Source: an uncultured Cellvibrio sp. (GTDB lineage: Bacteria > Pseudomonadota > Gammaproteobacteria > Pseudomonadales > Cellvibrionaceae). From it: DNA of 64,000 bases. Shown in pieces: positions 47,380-58,242 of the stretch; position 1 is the first letter of the stretch; each line of letters starts with the position of its first letter. The DNA lies in contig CAMLKG010000010.1 of assembly GCA_946480695.1 (NCBI GenBank), positions 1 through 64,000 on the forward strand, in the 5' to 3' direction. The notes below the pieces were generated by a model. That model was not told the DNA's origin. It did no database searches and was given only the letters and a program-made list of their open reading frames with translations. A program made the translations under genes and the position numbers.

Positions 47380-48579
47380 TTAAATTTCGAGCAGGATGCG
47401 CGCCGGATCTTCTAACAAATCCTTAATAGTTACCAGGAACTGCACAGCCTCTTTACCATCCAGCAAGCGATGGTCATAAGAAAGCGCCAGGTACATCATC
47501 GGCAGGATTTCAACTTTGCCGTTTACCGCCATCGGACGCTCCTGGATTTTGTGCATGCCCAGAATCGCGGATTGCGGCAGGTTCAGGATCGGGGTAGACA
47601 ACAGCGAACCAAACACACCGCCGTTGGTGATGGTAAAGGTACCGCCAGACATTTCTTCGATGCCCAACTTTCCATCACGTGCGCGCAAACCGAAATCACG
47701 AATAGTATTTTCGATAGTGGCCAGGCTCATGTTTTCCGCATTACGCAATACCGGAACAACCAGGCCTTTATCAGTAGAAACCGCAACACCGATATCCTGG
47801 TAACCGTGATACACAACGTCGTTGTTATCGATTGACGCATTAACAACCGGGAAACGGCGCAATGCTTCAGCAGCCGCTTTTACAAAAAAGCTCATAAAGC
47901 CCAAACGGGAACCATTATGGGTTTTTTCAAATTGATCTTTATACTTCGCCCGTAAATCCATCACTGGCTTCATGTTCACTTCGTTAAACGTAGTAAGCAT
48001 TGCAGTGGTGCTGGAAGCTTCGAGCAAACGCTCTGCAATACGTTTGCGCAAACGGGTCATGGGAACACGTTTTTCAACGCGATCACCCACCGCTTCAATT
48101 GCAGCAACGGGTGCAGATGCAGTGGCTGGCGCGGCGGCCGGCGCGGCTTTCAAATGATTTGCAACATCTTCTTTTAATACGCGGCCATCTTTACCTGAGC
48201 CTGCAACAGCAGCAGTGTTTACATTGTTTTCCTCCGCCATTTTACGCGCGGCAGGGTTTACCGGCTTAGCGGTATTCGCCGCAGGCGCAGCACTGGCCGC
48301 CGGAGCGGCGGAAGCTGCCGGCGCCGGAGAAGCGGCAGCGGCACCTTCAACAAATTTAGCAATCACTTCATTGCTCAGGACCGTTTCGCCTTCGCCCTTA
48401 AGGATTTCTGCAATGCTACCGTCCGCCGGTGCAACAACTTCCAATACAACCTTGTCAGTTTCAATATCAACGATCAATTCATCGCGCTTGACAGCTTCGC
48501 CAGGTTTTTTGTGCCAGGTTGCTACCGTGCCGTCGGCAACGGATTCAGGGAATGTAGGGGCTTTGATTTCGATACTCAT
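47380..48579 (-). CDS. sucB: Dihydrolipoyl succinyltransferase (E2 of 2-oxoglutarate dehydrogenase)
   Basis: The core of the 2-oxoglutarate dehydrogenase complex, 399 residues. The lipoyl domain (1-75) carries the lipoylated Lys43 in [11 protein letters not shown]. An Ala/Pro linker (about 76-105) leads to the peripheral-subunit-binding domain (about 107-143, [12 protein letters not shown]). The C-terminal catalytic domain has [20 protein letters not shown] and the active-site DHRLLDG. It follows sucA with a 59-base gap that holds a hairpin. Confidence 0.98.
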   Translation of the reverse strand: MSIEIKAPTFPESVADGTVATWHKKPGEAVKRDELIVDIETDKVVLEVVAPADGSIAEILKGEGETVLSNEVIAKFVEGAAAASPAPAASAAPAASAAPAANTAKPVNPAARKMAEENNVNTAAVAGSGKDGRVLKEDVANHLKAAPAAAPATASAPVAAIEAVGDRVEKRVPMTRLRKRIAERLLEASSTTAMLTTFNEVNMKPVMDLRAKYKDQFEKTHNGSRLGFMSFFVKAAAEALRRFPVVNASIDNNDVVYHGYQDIGVAVSTDKGLVVPVLRNAENMSLATIENTIRDFGLRARDGKLGIEEMSGGTFTITNGGVFGSLLSTPILNLPQSAILGMHKIQERPMAVNGKVEILPMMYLALSYDHRLLDGKEAVQFLVTIKDLLEDPARILLEI

Positions 48580-48633
48580 GCTATTCCATCTCTCTGTAGC
48601 GCTAGGATTATTTGATCAATTCAGTTCAATGCG

Positions 48634-48654
48634 AGCGCTCACACCGTGAGCGCT
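48634..48654 (-). repeat. Hairpin spanning the sucA stop codon
   Basis: AGCGCTCAC (48634-48642) and GTGAGCGCT (48646-48654) form a 9-bp perfect stem with a three-base loop. The sucA TGA (48641-48639) lies in the stem and there is no T run. It may protect or process the mRNA between sucA and sucB. Confidence 0.6.
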
Positions 48655-51470
48655 TTATTTACAAAACGTTTTTCTTCTTCAATATGCGCGGACATATAAC
48701 CACCTGCCGGCGCAGCGGAAGGATCACGGCCCACATAATCAAGGTGCTGGGCGGTGCCATATACTTCACTGACAACGTGACGCATATGATGTTGGCTGCT
48801 GTACCAGGCGCCCTGGTTCATTGGTTCTTCCTGGCACCAATAAATATCCTTGATATTTTTGAATGGGGACAAGGCGACCTTTAACTCTTCCTCGGGGAAC
48901 GGATACAACTGCTCCAGGCGAATTAACGCAACATTATCCAGGCTGCGTGCGGTACGTTCTTCCAACAGCGTGTAGTAAACCTTACCGCTACAAAGGATTA
49001 CACGCTGCACCTTTGCCGGATCGACACTGGAATCGCGAATCACATTCTGGAAGCTGCCATTGGCTAATTCTTCCAATGTGGAGGTTGCCAATTTATGGCG
49101 CAACAAGGATTTCGGACTCATTACCACCAGCGGACGACGCATTGGACGGATCGCCTGGCGGCGCAGCATGTGGAAAACTTGCGCAGGTGTGGATGGTACG
49201 CAAACCTGGATGTTGTGTTCTGCACATAATTGCATGAAGCGCTCAAGGCGAGCAGAAGAGTGCTCGGGGCCTTGCCCTTCATAACCGTGAGGCAACAACA
49301 TAGTCAGGCCACTCAAACGGCCCCACTTGTGTTCACCGCTGGTAATGAACTGATCGATAACAACTTGCGCACCGTTTGCAAAGTCACCGAACTGGGCTTC
49401 CCAAATGACCAGACCTTTTGGTGACGTTGTTGAGTAACCATATTCGAATGCCAGCACTGCTTCTTCAGACAAATAAGAATCAAACAATTCAAATGAAGGC
49501 TGGTCAGCCTTCATATTTGCCAGAGCAACATACGCTGAACCATCTTTCTGGCTATGCACAACTGCATGGCGATGCGAGAAAGTACCGCGGCCTACGTCCT
49601 GGCCGGTCATACGTACCGGGTAACCCTGCTCCAACAAAGTGGCGTATGCCAAGGTCTCAGCCATACCCCAGTTAAGTGATAACGCACCGCCGGCCATTTT
49701 GCGGCGATCTTCGTAAATTTTTTCTACTTGTTTTTGCAACACGATTCCATCTGGAATCTCGCACATTTTATAGGCGGCTGCCTGCAAGGCTTTCAACTCA
49801 TAACCGGTGTCTGCCGGAGTTTCCCAATCGTGGCCGATATAAGGAGTCCAATCCACAAACAAGGTACGATCCGGCTCACTGACCAAACCGCTGGCAACAT
49901 GCTCACCACGATCCAACGCTGCGCGATAATTGGTAGTCAATTCATCAGCCGCAGCCTGGGTCAATAAGTTTTCGGCAACCAACTTTTCCGCATAGAGTGT
50001 ACGGGTGGTTTTGAGCGAACGGATAATTTGGTACATCAACGGCTGGGTAGCAGATGGCTCATCAGTCTCGTTGTGGCCACGACGACGGTAACAAACCAAA
50101 TCAATCACGACGTCTTTCTTGAATTCATAGCGATAATCCATCGCCAATTGCGCAACAAACAACACCGCTTCCGGATCATCACCATTTACGTGGAAAATCG
50201 GGCACTCGATCATTTTGGCAACATCCGTGCAATATTCCGTCGAGCGCGAATCCTCACGCTTGTTGGTGGTAAAACCAACCTGGTTGTTGATCACGATGTG
50301 CAAAGTGCCGCCTGTGCCATAAGCACGGGTTTGGGACATTTGGAACGTCTCCATTACCACACCTTGCCCGGCAAATGCAGCATCGCCATGAACAACAATA
50401 GGGACTACCTTGAAGCCTTTTTTATCGCTGCGGCGATCCTGACGCGCACGCACTGACCCTTCCACTACTGGCGAAACAATTTCCAAGTGAGACGGGTTAA
50501 AGGCCATCGCCATGTGCAATTCACCGCCCGGCGTCATCACGTTGGATGAAAAACCCGAGTGATACTTAACGTCGCCCGACGTATTCAACGAGCGCTTGCC
50601 ATCAAATTCCGCAAATAGTTCCGCCGGATTTTTACCGAATACATTCACCAGCGTATTTAAACGACCGCGATGCGCCATGCCTAAAACAATTTCTTTCGCG
50701 CCGTAAGTGCCTGCACGCTTTACCAGTGCATCCACCAATGGAATAAAGCTCTCACCACCTTCTAGACCGAAACGTTTGGTTCCGGGATATTTACTATCCA
50801 GGTGTCGCTCAAGGCCTTCTGCCGCCGTCAATCGTTCCAGCAGCGCCAGGCGTTGCTCCTTAGTAAACTCCGGATTCGAGCGAACGCTTTCGAGGCGTTG
50901 CTGTAACCATTGTTTTTCTGCCAAGGGTGTGATGTGCATAATTTCAGCCCCGATGTGACCGCAATAGGTCTTTTCAAGGGCTTCGATAATTTCACGCAAT
51001 GTCGCTTGTTCTTTACCGATAAATAAGGTACCGCTGCTAAATACAGTATCCAGGTCGGCATTAGTTAAACCATGGAATTGCAAATCCAGGTCTGCCACCG
51101 GCTCGCGTACCATTAACCCCAGCGGGTCAAGTTGCGCTTTCTGGTGGCCGCGGAAACGATAGGAACTAATTAATTGCAGGACTTTGATTTGTTTTTGCTC
51201 GTGCTCAGCGCTGACTGAACCACCAGCAACAGTCACTGTACGAACGCGGGATTTGCCCAATTGCTCAAACTGGGCGCGAATGACTGAATGAGGAGTATCT
51301 TGAGTCAGTACGCCATTAACGCGCGGTAACTGATCAAAGTAATTACGCCATTCTTCAGGAACGGCATTAGGGTTATGTAAATACGTGTCGTAGAGCTCTT
51401 CGACATAAGCAGCGTTCCCACCGGAAATGTGAGACGTGCTCCAAAATTGCTCCATAATGCTGTCTTGCAT
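48639..51470 (-). CDS. sucA: 2-oxoglutarate dehydrogenase E1 component
   Basis: The thiamine-diphosphate enzyme that decarboxylates 2-oxoglutarate and succinylates the SucB lipoyl arm. I start it at ATG 51470 (943 residues): the N-terminus MQDSIMEQFWSTSHISGGNA matches the E2-binding start of the family and AGGTGG lies just upstream. The 14 codons before it are not family-like. The thiamine-diphosphate region is HGDAAFAGQGVVMETFQMS with NNQVGFTTN. AHRGRLNTLVNVFGK and FNPSHLEIV are conserved. It follows sdhB in the cluster after about 200 bases. Confidence 0.97.
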   Translation of the reverse strand: MQDSIMEQFWSTSHISGGNAAYVEELYDTYLHNPNAVPEEWRNYFDQLPRVNGVLTQDTPHSVIRAQFEQLGKSRVRTVTVAGGSVSAEHEQKQIKVLQLISSYRFRGHQKAQLDPLGLMVREPVADLDLQFHGLTNADLDTVFSSGTLFIGKEQATLREIIEALEKTYCGHIGAEIMHITPLAEKQWLQQRLESVRSNPEFTKEQRLALLERLTAAEGLERHLDSKYPGTKRFGLEGGESFIPLVDALVKRAGTYGAKEIVLGMAHRGRLNTLVNVFGKNPAELFAEFDGKRSLNTSGDVKYHSGFSSNVMTPGGELHMAMAFNPSHLEIVSPVVEGSVRARQDRRSDKKGFKVVPIVVHGDAAFAGQGVVMETFQMSQTRAYGTGGTLHIVINNQVGFTTNKREDSRSTEYCTDVAKMIECPIFHVNGDDPEAVLFVAQLAMDYRYEFKKDVVIDLVCYRRRGHNETDEPSATQPLMYQIIRSLKTTRTLYAEKLVAENLLTQAAADELTTNYRAALDRGEHVASGLVSEPDRTLFVDWTPYIGHDWETPADTGYELKALQAAAYKMCEIPDGIVLQKQVEKIYEDRRKMAGGALSLNWGMAETLAYATLLEQGYPVRMTGQDVGRGTFSHRHAVVHSQKDGSAYVALANMKADQPSFELFDSYLSEEAVLAFEYGYSTTSPKGLVIWEAQFGDFANGAQVVIDQFITSGEHKWGRLSGLTMLLPHGYEGQGPEHSSARLERFMQLCAEHNIQVCVPSTPAQVFHMLRRQAIRPMRRPLVVMSPKSLLRHKLATSTLEELANGSFQNVIRDSSVDPAKVQRVILCSGKVYYTLLEERTARSLDNVALIRLEQLYPFPEEELKVALSPFKNIKDIYWCQEEPMNQGAWYSSQHHMRHVVSEVYGTAQHLDYVGRDPSAAPAGGYMSAHIEEEKRFVNKALTV

Positions 51471-51661
51471 TCCACCCACCTTAATCATTGGGGACTGGTC
51501 CCCTGCTATCAACTAGCGGTTAGCTACCAAACGCTTTCAACTTGTGATTAAAAGCGCCGCTTTTAAGTTGCCATCACCCGGGGTGATAACGAACAGTTTT
51601 CGATTGGATAAGCACGCAAATCGCTCATCAAATCATCAATTTTTGCCTGCTTCAGATACGC

Positions 51662-51685
51662 AAAAGCGCCACCTTAGGTAGCGCT
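51662..51685 (-). terminator. Terminator-like hairpin whose loop is the sdhB stop codon
   Basis: On the minus strand AGCGCTACC pairs with GGTGGCGCT (one G-T pair). The three-base loop is exactly the sdhB TAA (51676-51674). Four Ts follow. It can end part of the sdhCDAB transcript before sucA. Confidence 0.55.
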
Positions 51686-52378
51686 CTGTAACAACATGTT
51701 GCGTATATGGCCGATGGCTCGTGTCGGGTTCAACCCTTTGGGGCAAACCGCCACACAGTTCTGGATACCATGGCAACGGAACACACTGAAGGGATCATCC
51801 AAATTGGCCAGTCGCTTCTGAGTGGCAAGATCGCGACTGTCTGCCAGGAAACGATACGCCTGCAACAAACCGGCCGGGCCGATAAATTTATCCGGGTTCC
51901 ACCAGAAAGACGGGCAACTGGTTGAACAACAGGCGCAGAGTATACACTCATAGAGGCCATCAAGCTTCTCGCGATCTTCCGGTGACTGTAAACGCTCGAT
52001 TGCCGGCGCCGGCGTATCATTCTGCAAATATGGCTCGATCTTCTTGTACTGGTCGTAAAACTGGGTCATATCAACAACCAGATCACGAATCACCGGCAAG
52101 CCCGGCAATGGGCGCAGAATCAAGGTGTTATTTTTTACACACTCGGATAACGGCTTGATACAAGCCAAACCATTTTTGCCATTAATATTCATACCGTCGG
52201 AACCGCATACACCTTCACGGCATGAGCGGCGATATGCCAACGATTGGTCCTGAGCTTTTAAAAGTTCGAGGACATCCAGCACCATCAGGTCTTTACCCTG
52301 GGTATCTACCTCATAGGTCTTCATGTAAGGCGCGTTATCAGTCTCAGGGTTATAACGATAAACTTGTACTTTCAACAT
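51674..52378 (-). CDS. sdhB: Succinate dehydrogenase iron-sulfur subunit
   Basis: Carries electrons from SdhA to quinone in complex II. It is 234 residues. The [2Fe-2S] cysteines are in CREGVCGSDGM with the later LAC. The [4Fe-4S] and [3Fe-4S] cysteines are in CILCACCSTSCP and CHGIQNCVAVCPKG. It follows sdhA after 15 bases, and its stop codon forms the loop of a terminator-like hairpin. Confidence 0.98.
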   Translation of the reverse strand: MLKVQVYRYNPETDNAPYMKTYEVDTQGKDLMVLDVLELLKAQDQSLAYRRSCREGVCGSDGMNINGKNGLACIKPLSECVKNNTLILRPLPGLPVIRDLVVDMTQFYDQYKKIEPYLQNDTPAPAIERLQSPEDREKLDGLYECILCACCSTSCPSFWWNPDKFIGPAGLLQAYRFLADSRDLATQKRLANLDDPFSVFRCHGIQNCVAVCPKGLNPTRAIGHIRNMLLQSAT

Positions 52379-52393
52379 GATCTCTGCTCCCGC

Positions 52394-54166
52394 TTAGTAA
52401 GTGCGTTTTTTGGGTTGGAAAGCTTCCATAGTGCGCGGTTTGAAATTCACCGCGCGCTTGCCAACGCGCTTTTCGCCGGGGAAATACATGGAGTGACATA
52501 ACCAGTTGGCATCGTCACGGTCTTCAAAATCTTCACGAGCATGGGCACCGCGCGACTCTTTTCGCTCTTCCGCTGCAATCGCCGTCGCTTCCGCCACTTC
52601 AAGCAGGTTTTGCAATTCCAATGCTTCAATGCGCGCAGTATTGAAAGCATTGCTCTTATCGGTAATTGCCACATTTTCGATACGCTTGCGCAGCTCAGCC
52701 AGTTGCTGGATACCCTTCTGCATAAACTCGCCTTTACGGAATACACCGAAGTAGTTTTGCATAATGGTTTGCAACTCTTTGCGCAACACGGCGGGACTTT
52801 CGCCAGTGGTAGAGTTATTGATCTTGTTCAAGCGCGCCATGGCTTTATCGATATCAGCCTGGGTTGCATCACGGTGTTCAATGCCTTCGCGCAAAGCCTT
52901 TTCAATGTACAAACCGGCTGCGCGCCCAAACACCACCAGATCGAGCAGCGAATTACCACCCAAACGGTTTGCACCATGGACTGACACACAAGCTACTTCA
53001 CCGCAAGCAAACAAACCATCAATGATGACATCATTGCCATTGGCATCCTGGGTCAGGGCCTGGCCATTCACGTTGGTGGGAATTCCCCCCATCATGTAGT
53101 GGCAGGTTGGAACAACAGGAATCGGCGCATATACGGGATCAACATGCGCAAAGGTACGTGACAATTCGCAAATACCCGGCAATTTGCTTTCGAGCACTTC
53201 TTCACCGAGGTGATCCAGCTTCAGCAATACGTGATCCTTGTTGGGACCAACACCGCGACCGGCAATAATTTCCTGGATCATAGAACGGGCCACAACATCG
53301 CGACCAGCAAGATCCTTGGCGTTAGGAGCATAACGCTCCATAAAACGTTCACCCTCGGAGTTAATCAGGTAACCGCCTTCACCACGGCAACCTTCGGTTA
53401 CCAACACCCCGGCACCGGCGATACCGGTCGGGTGGAATTGCCACATTTCAATATCCTGTACCGGGAAGCCGGCGCGCAATGCCATACCGACACCATCACC
53501 GGTATTGATATGCGCATTGGTAGTCGAGGCATAGATCCGCCCTGCACCACCTGTTGCCAACACAGTTGCCTTGGCTTTTACATAAACGGTTTCACCATCT
53601 TCAATATTAATAGCAATGACCCCGACAACGGCACCATCAGCATTCTTAACCAAATCAACAGCAAACCATTCATTAAGGAATACGGTTTTATTTTTCAGGT
53701 TGCCCTGATAAAGGGTGTGGAGCAAAGCGTGGCCGGTACGGTCAGCCGCCGCACAAGTACGCGCAGCCTGGCCACCTTCACCGAAATTTTTGGATTGGCC
53801 ACCGAATGGCCGCTGATAAATACGGCCGTTTTCGGTACGGGAGAATGGCAACCCCATGTGCTCCAGCTCAAATACCGCTTCCGGCCCTACCGAACACATA
53901 TATTCGATTGCGTCCTGGTCACCGATATAGTCAGACCCTTTAACGGTGTCATACATATGCCAGCGCCAATCATCGTTTGGATCAGCACTGGCAATTGCGC
54001 AAGTAATGCCACCCTGGGCAGATACTGTATGGGAACGCGTCGGAAATACTTTAGTAATAACCGCTGTTTTGTAACCTGATTGGGCCAACTGCAACGCAGC
54101 GCGCATACCAGCGCCGCCGCCGCCAATCACAATACCGTCAAATGAAATCGTGCGCATATTAGCCAT
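52394..54166 (-). CDS. sdhA: Succinate dehydrogenase flavoprotein subunit
   Basis: The catalytic subunit, 590 residues, with covalently bound FAD. The FAD motif is [16 protein letters not shown]. The FAD-linked His lies in [19 protein letters not shown] and the [18 protein letters not shown] block near the C-terminal half are conserved. The ATG overlaps the sdhD stop by one base (TAATG), so translation is coupled. Confidence 0.98.
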   Translation of the reverse strand: MANMRTISFDGIVIGGGGAGMRAALQLAQSGYKTAVITKVFPTRSHTVSAQGGITCAIASADPNDDWRWHMYDTVKGSDYIGDQDAIEYMCSVGPEAVFELEHMGLPFSRTENGRIYQRPFGGQSKNFGEGGQAARTCAAADRTGHALLHTLYQGNLKNKTVFLNEWFAVDLVKNADGAVVGVIAINIEDGETVYVKAKATVLATGGAGRIYASTTNAHINTGDGVGMALRAGFPVQDIEMWQFHPTGIAGAGVLVTEGCRGEGGYLINSEGERFMERYAPNAKDLAGRDVVARSMIQEIIAGRGVGPNKDHVLLKLDHLGEEVLESKLPGICELSRTFAHVDPVYAPIPVVPTCHYMMGGIPTNVNGQALTQDANGNDVIIDGLFACGEVACVSVHGANRLGGNSLLDLVVFGRAAGLYIEKALREGIEHRDATQADIDKAMARLNKINNSTTGESPAVLRKELQTIMQNYFGVFRKGEFMQKGIQQLAELRKRIENVAITDKSNAFNTARIEALELQNLLEVAEATAIAAEERKESRGAHAREDFEDRDDANWLCHSMYFPGEKRVGKRAVNFKPRTMEAFQPKKRTY

Positions 54167-54537
54167 TAGTTAATACCCCAAATTACTTGAACACCCCAAA
54201 CCAGATAGGTGACCGCCACCGCGCCCAATATGATCTGGGCAAATATACGAAGGAAAGTAGCTTTGGAGCCTAACAGGCGAGTGGTCAGATAATCGGTGAG
54301 CACAGCCCACAAACCAATCCACGCATGGGAAATAAAAGAAAGCAAAGTAACAAGGGTAAATACGCGCATCCACAATTGGCTGTAGAGCGATTGCCATTGC
54401 TCGTAAGTCAAATCCGGATTTAAAACAAGGTAAACAACGATGAAAATGGTGTAGGCCGCCATTACAGCGCCGCCGACACGCTGGATCAGCCAATCATAAA
54501 GACCGCTGCGCCCGAAACTGGTTACTGAAGTTACCAT
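54166..54537 (-). CDS. sdhD: Succinate dehydrogenase membrane anchor SdhD
   Basis: A three-helix membrane subunit that with SdhC binds heme b and quinone. It is 123 residues from ATG 54537, chosen because GGGAG lies seven bases upstream; a TTG two codons earlier is less likely. [15 protein letters not shown] and [14 protein letters not shown] (with the likely heme His) match the family. It overlaps sdhC by seven bases and sdhA by one. Confidence 0.94.
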   Translation of the reverse strand: MVTSVTSFGRSGLYDWLIQRVGGAVMAAYTIFIVVYLVLNPDLTYEQWQSLYSQLWMRVFTLVTLLSFISHAWIGLWAVLTDYLTTRLLGSKATFLRIFAQIILGAVAVTYLVWGVQVIWGIN

Positions 54538-54905
54538 ACCCAAACTCCCGCCAAAACAAACAATACAACCGCAATTACCAACACTAATTTGGCACCGGTC
54601 TGACCACCTTTTAAGGATTCACCAATGCCGAAATCCATAATCAGGTGACGAATACCTGCCACTGAGTGATAGGCGAGCGCAGCCAGGACCACCCATAAAA
54701 TAATTTGGCAAATGGGATTGGCAGCCAAGTCGCTGACGCTGTTAAAGCCTTCCTGGGAATCCAGGCTGGCATCAAGCATCCATAAAAGGAGCGCAACGCC
54801 TGCAAAAAGGAAAATACCGGAAATACGATGAAGGATTGAAACGTAAGCAGTGATAGGGAGTTTAATGGTGGAAATATCGAGGTTGACAGGTCTTTTCTTG
54901 TTCAC
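54531..54905 (-). CDS. sdhC: Succinate dehydrogenase cytochrome b556 subunit SdhC
   Basis: The first gene of the cluster, 124 residues with three membrane helices. RPVNLDISTIKLPITAYVSI and HRISGIFLFAG lie at the N-terminus. The heme-binding His lies in YHSVAGIRHLIMDFG. The start codon is GTG 54905 with AGGTGAG upstream. A promoter about 110 bases before it should drive sdhCDAB and, by read-through, the suc genes. Confidence 0.95.
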   Translation of the reverse strand: MNKKRPVNLDISTIKLPITAYVSILHRISGIFLFAGVALLLWMLDASLDSQEGFNSVSDLAANPICQIILWVVLAALAYHSVAGIRHLIMDFGIGESLKGGQTGAKLVLVIAVVLFVLAGVWVW

Positions 54906-55011
54906 GGTCTATCTCACCTGGTTGCCCATCGCGGGCAGGTTTAAGAATAAGCGCTTCATTTTCATCCAGGAAGATGATTTAAAATGAAACACGCCCTGCA
55001 AGTCGCGCCGC

Positions 55012-55040
55012 ATTATAGAGATTGACACCCTGAAACACAA
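55012..55040 (-). promoter_or_regulatory. Promoter of sdhCDAB
   Basis: On the minus strand TTGTGT (55040-55035), a 17-base spacer and a perfect TATAAT (55017-55012), about 110 bases before the sdhC GTG. Confidence 0.6.
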
Positions 55041-55298
55041 ACAAAATGCCGGATTCAGGCCTCCATATTTATTGTTGTGAAAGCAGCGAACAACATTTAA
55101 CGATTTTTTTACACAACCCCCTGATTTTTATAAAATATTTCCCTGGAAATGCACTCCATCGAGGCACTTTTTTCATCATTGCTCCACACCAGTGCAGGCA
55201 ATTTGCACTGTTTTTCCGCCTCCAAATCACCAAACTTAAATGGCGCTAAAAATTTTGCAAAAGATAAAAGAAAATGCCCCGGAGATGCCCCAAAAACT

Positions 55299-55327
55299 TT
55301 CGCCTTAACAATTAAGTCATCTATAAT
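55299..55327 (+). promoter_or_regulatory. Possible gltA promoter
   Basis: A perfect TATAAT lies at 55322-55327, 17 bases after a weak TTCGCC (55299-55304). The poor -35 suggests activator dependence. Confidence 0.4.
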
Positions 55328-55541
55328 GCCGCTCGCAAAACGGCAGTGTCAGCCGAACATCAGGAACTGACTAGTCCATAAAAAGTAGCCGGCCCATAAC
55401 GCCACTCGTAGTAAGTACATCTGCGTTAACTTAATCCAACAGGTTGATTGCAGCAGACTACCTACAGTTTTTATTCGATGAGCAGAGCGAAACATGCTTC
55501 TCTCAAGCCTTAAGTCCAATCAGTAAGCACAGGAGTCAGTA

Positions 55542-56822
55542 ATGACTGACAAGAAAGCACATCTCAAGATTGATGGCATTGATACGACGATTGAATTACC
55601 CATTTATTCAAGCACTATCGGCCCCGACGTAATTGACGTTACCAGTATTACCAAGAATGGCTTTTTCACGTTTGACCCGGGCTTTATGTCCACCGCCTCA
55701 TGCGAATCGAAGATTACGTTTATTGATGGCGATGAAGGTGTGCTGCTCCACCGTGGTTATCCGATCGAACAACTGGCTGTCTCCTCTGATTACATCGAAA
55801 CCTGCTACCTCCTGCTGAATGGCGAACTGCCAACCCCGTCCCAAAAAGAAGAATTCACTGCTGAAATCAAAAAGCACTCTGTTGTAGACCCCTCCGTTGC
55901 CAATATCGTTAAAAGCTTCAAACGCGAATCGCACCCAATGGCAATTTTGTGTAGCGCTGTGGCAGCACTCGCAGCGGTTTACAACGATGAAATTGATATT
56001 ACCAACGCCGATAGCCGCAAATTAACGGCATATCGCCTGATTGGCCAAATCGCCACTTTGTCGGCCATGGTGTACAAACACCGCAAAGGTGAAGAATTTA
56101 TCGCACCTGACAACAACCTTGACTACGCCGAAAACTTCCTGAATATGACGTTCGGCACTGCCGGTAAACCATCAACTGTCAGTAAGACTATCGCTAAAGC
56201 GATGGATAGGATTTTTGTCTTACACGCGGATCATGAACAGAATGCGTCCACTTCGACAGTCCGCTTGTCCGGTTCGTCAGGTACCAATCCCTTTGCTGCA
56301 ATTGCCGCCGGGATTTCAACACTTTGGGGTCCCGCCCACGGTGGTGCCAACGAAGCGGTGTTGAATATGCTGGAAGAAATCGGTTCAGTGGACAATATTG
56401 AAGCCTGTGTAGCGCGCGCTAAAGATAAGACTTCCGGTTTCCGCCTGATGGGTTTTGGCCATCGCGTTTATAAAAACTTCGACCCGCGCGCCAAAGTAAT
56501 GAAACAAACATGCGATGAAGTGTTGTCTGAGTTAGGTTTGGAAAACGAGCCATTACTCGCAATTGCCAAACGCCTTGAGCAAATCGCGTTGGAAGATCCG
56601 TATTTCATTTCAAAGAAACTTTACCCTAACGTAGACTTCTACTCTGGCATTATCATGAAAGCCATAGGCATCCCGACTGAAATGTTCACCGTCATTTTTG
56701 CATTGGGGCGTGCGGTCGGCTGGTATTCCCATTGGAACGAAATGGTAAGCGGCGCCTATAAAATCGGTCGTCCACGCCAGCAATATACAGGCAGCCCGAA
56801 ACGCGATTATCCAAAAAAATAA
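55542..56822 (+). CDS. gltA: Citrate synthase (type II, hexameric)
   Basis: Condenses oxaloacetate with acetyl-CoA, the entry step of the TCA cycle. It is 426 residues. The catalytic residues lie in [14 protein letters not shown] (His), [12 protein letters not shown] (His) and VDFYSGI (Asp). The N-terminal beta domain is that of the Gram-negative NADH-sensitive type II enzymes, with Cys residues in [13 protein letters not shown]. The ribosome binding site AGGAG lies just before the ATG. It is divergent from the sdh-suc cluster and followed by a strong terminator. Confidence 0.98.
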   Translation: MTDKKAHLKIDGIDTTIELPIYSSTIGPDVIDVTSITKNGFFTFDPGFMSTASCESKITFIDGDEGVLLHRGYPIEQLAVSSDYIETCYLLLNGELPTPSQKEEFTAEIKKHSVVDPSVANIVKSFKRESHPMAILCSAVAALAAVYNDEIDITNADSRKLTAYRLIGQIATLSAMVYKHRKGEEFIAPDNNLDYAENFLNMTFGTAGKPSTVSKTIAKAMDRIFVLHADHEQNASTSTVRLSGSSGTNPFAAIAAGISTLWGPAHGGANEAVLNMLEEIGSVDNIEACVARAKDKTSGFRLMGFGHRVYKNFDPRAKVMKQTCDEVLSELGLENEPLLAIAKRLEQIALEDPYFISKKLYPNVDFYSGIIMKAIGIPTEMFTVIFALGRAVGWYSHWNEMVSGAYKIGRPRQQYTGSPKRDYPKK

Positions 56823-56841
56823 TTCGTTAGGGGAAAATGGG

Positions 56842-56866
56842 AAGGCCGCGCTATGCGGCCTTTTTT
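56842..56866 (+). terminator. Terminator of gltA
   Basis: An 8-bp GC-rich stem AAGGCCGC / GCGGCCTT with a five-base loop and six Ts, 20 bases after the gltA stop. Confidence 0.88.
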
Positions 56867-56941
56867 ATTGCTTTCGTTTGATCAGGATGAAAGTTGCTTG
56901 ATAAATTGATGAAACTGTTTGGACAGAACAGGATAAAGATC

Positions 56942-56977
56942 GAAAAAATTCCCCGGCTATCATTAACCGGGGAATTT
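56942..56977 (-). terminator. Terminator of the porin gene
   Basis: An 11-bp perfect stem AAATTCCCCGG / CCGGGGAATTT, followed on the minus strand by six Ts, six bases past the porin stop. Confidence 0.85.
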
Positions 56978-56982
56978 AAACA

Positions 56983-58242
56983 TTAAAAATTCCAATCAGC
57001 CATCAACCAGAATTTTGTAGTGTCTGAATAGCTGGCATTGGCATCCCCCATGGAATATTGAGCATACTTTGCTGTCCAGGCCACTGCGCCAAATTTTTTA
57101 GTTACACTCAGGTTAACTTCATCACCAAAATCGATACTGCCATAATCTGAACCATATTGGTGATAAGCCACCACAGCCTGGGCTCCCGCCATAGTTATGC
57201 CCACAGTTGCGTAGGTATCCTCCAAGCCTGTTACCGGCGTATTCAGGAATTTATCAGCCCATCCCTGAAAAGCATGCAAGGTCGCCAGGGGGGTTGAAAA
57301 ACCGTAAGCGCCTTCATCCGAGCCAAGCAGTTCGTAACCTAATGTAAAACTAAAACGATTAAAGTTATAGATAACTTCCGCCAACGAATAATCCGCCTCG
57401 AATTGCTTTGCTATCCCAGCATCCTGCTGTTTTGCATATTCAAGATTGTACAAAAAGGATTCACCCACTGCGCCTTGCCAGCGAATACCGAATGTATCGC
57501 TGGTTAATCCCAATTGTGCGAGCGGGTCATTGATATCCAGCAAATAGGCATAACCGATTAGCTTGCCCGCCCCAAACCCGGTGTAACTTGCATTCACTAC
57601 ATGGCTGTCCATGTGCAAGTCACCTAACGCCGGATTATCTTCACCAAAAACACGGTTCACATTACTGATGTAGGCATAAGTGAAGTTTGTATAGCGAATG
57701 CTTTTATTGGCCCAGGATAAACCATCGTAAGTTTGTTCGTTCTGCCTCCAACCAACATTGCCGATAAAACGCGAGTTATCCAGCATCAAACGCTGGCGAC
57801 CATACTTGACCTGGTTATTAAAGTTAGCGTACGAAATAAATGCCTGATTGACTTCGGTACCGGTTGGGTCTGCAATGACCGCGACTGAATTACGCTGGCT
57901 CCATAACGGATCGATGTTCGCCGCAGAGGTCCGATAATCCATATCGTTTGTCATTTCGCTGACATTATCCATCTCCCCCGTAAAACCGAAGCCATTCCAC
58001 ACACCCGATTGATAGGAAATCCTTGAACGCGTTGTCCAGGCATCTGCTTCACGATCACCGATTTTTTCCCCCGTTGCATCAAGTGCATCTTCAGTTACAT
58101 CTTCAAAACGCGTACGGAAATTAATTTTTACTGCACTTCCCTGTTGCATAGACTCAGTAAATGTTTTTGCGGAAACACCTGGCACCGACCAGATCAATGA
58201 ACCTGCAACGGCAACAAGCAAATGAACTGTATTTTTTCTCAT
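56983..58242 (-). CDS. Outer-membrane beta-barrel porin (alginate-export-like)
   Basis: A 419-residue outer-membrane protein. The signal peptide MRKNTVHLLVAVAGSLIWSVPGVSA is followed by alternating-hydrophobic beta strands through the whole length and ends in an aromatic residue (WLMADWNF), the usual assembly signal. VKINFRTRFEDV, TTRSRISYQSGVWNGFGF and QVKYGRQRLMLDNSRFIGNVGWRQ are typical of the alginate-export porin family. It probably passes sugars or small organic acids; the substrate is unknown. It has its own terminator, and inverted repeats upstream suggest regulation. Confidence 0.83.
   Translation of the reverse strand: MRKNTVHLLVAVAGSLIWSVPGVSAKTFTESMQQGSAVKINFRTRFEDVTEDALDATGEKIGDREADAWTTRSRISYQSGVWNGFGFTGEMDNVSEMTNDMDYRTSAANIDPLWSQRNSVAVIADPTGTEVNQAFISYANFNNQVKYGRQRLMLDNSRFIGNVGWRQNEQTYDGLSWANKSIRYTNFTYAYISNVNRVFGEDNPALGDLHMDSHVVNASYTGFGAGKLIGYAYLLDINDPLAQLGLTSDTFGIRWQGAVGESFLYNLEYAKQQDAGIAKQFEADYSLAEVIYNFNRFSFTLGYELLGSDEGAYGFSTPLATLHAFQGWADKFLNTPVTGLEDTYATVGITMAGAQAVVAYHQYGSDYGSIDFGDEVNLSVTKKFGAVAWTAKYAQYSMGDANASYSDTTKFWLMADWNF

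Larger units (their letters stand above)
54906..55541. other. Divergent control region of sdhC and gltA
   Basis: 636 bases without a gene. It holds a promoter for sdhC at 55012-55040 and a probable -10 for gltA at 55322-55327. That leaves a long untranslated leader of about 200 bases before gltA. Frames in between are short and unlike proteins. The size suggests several regulator sites, but none is identified. Confidence 0.7.
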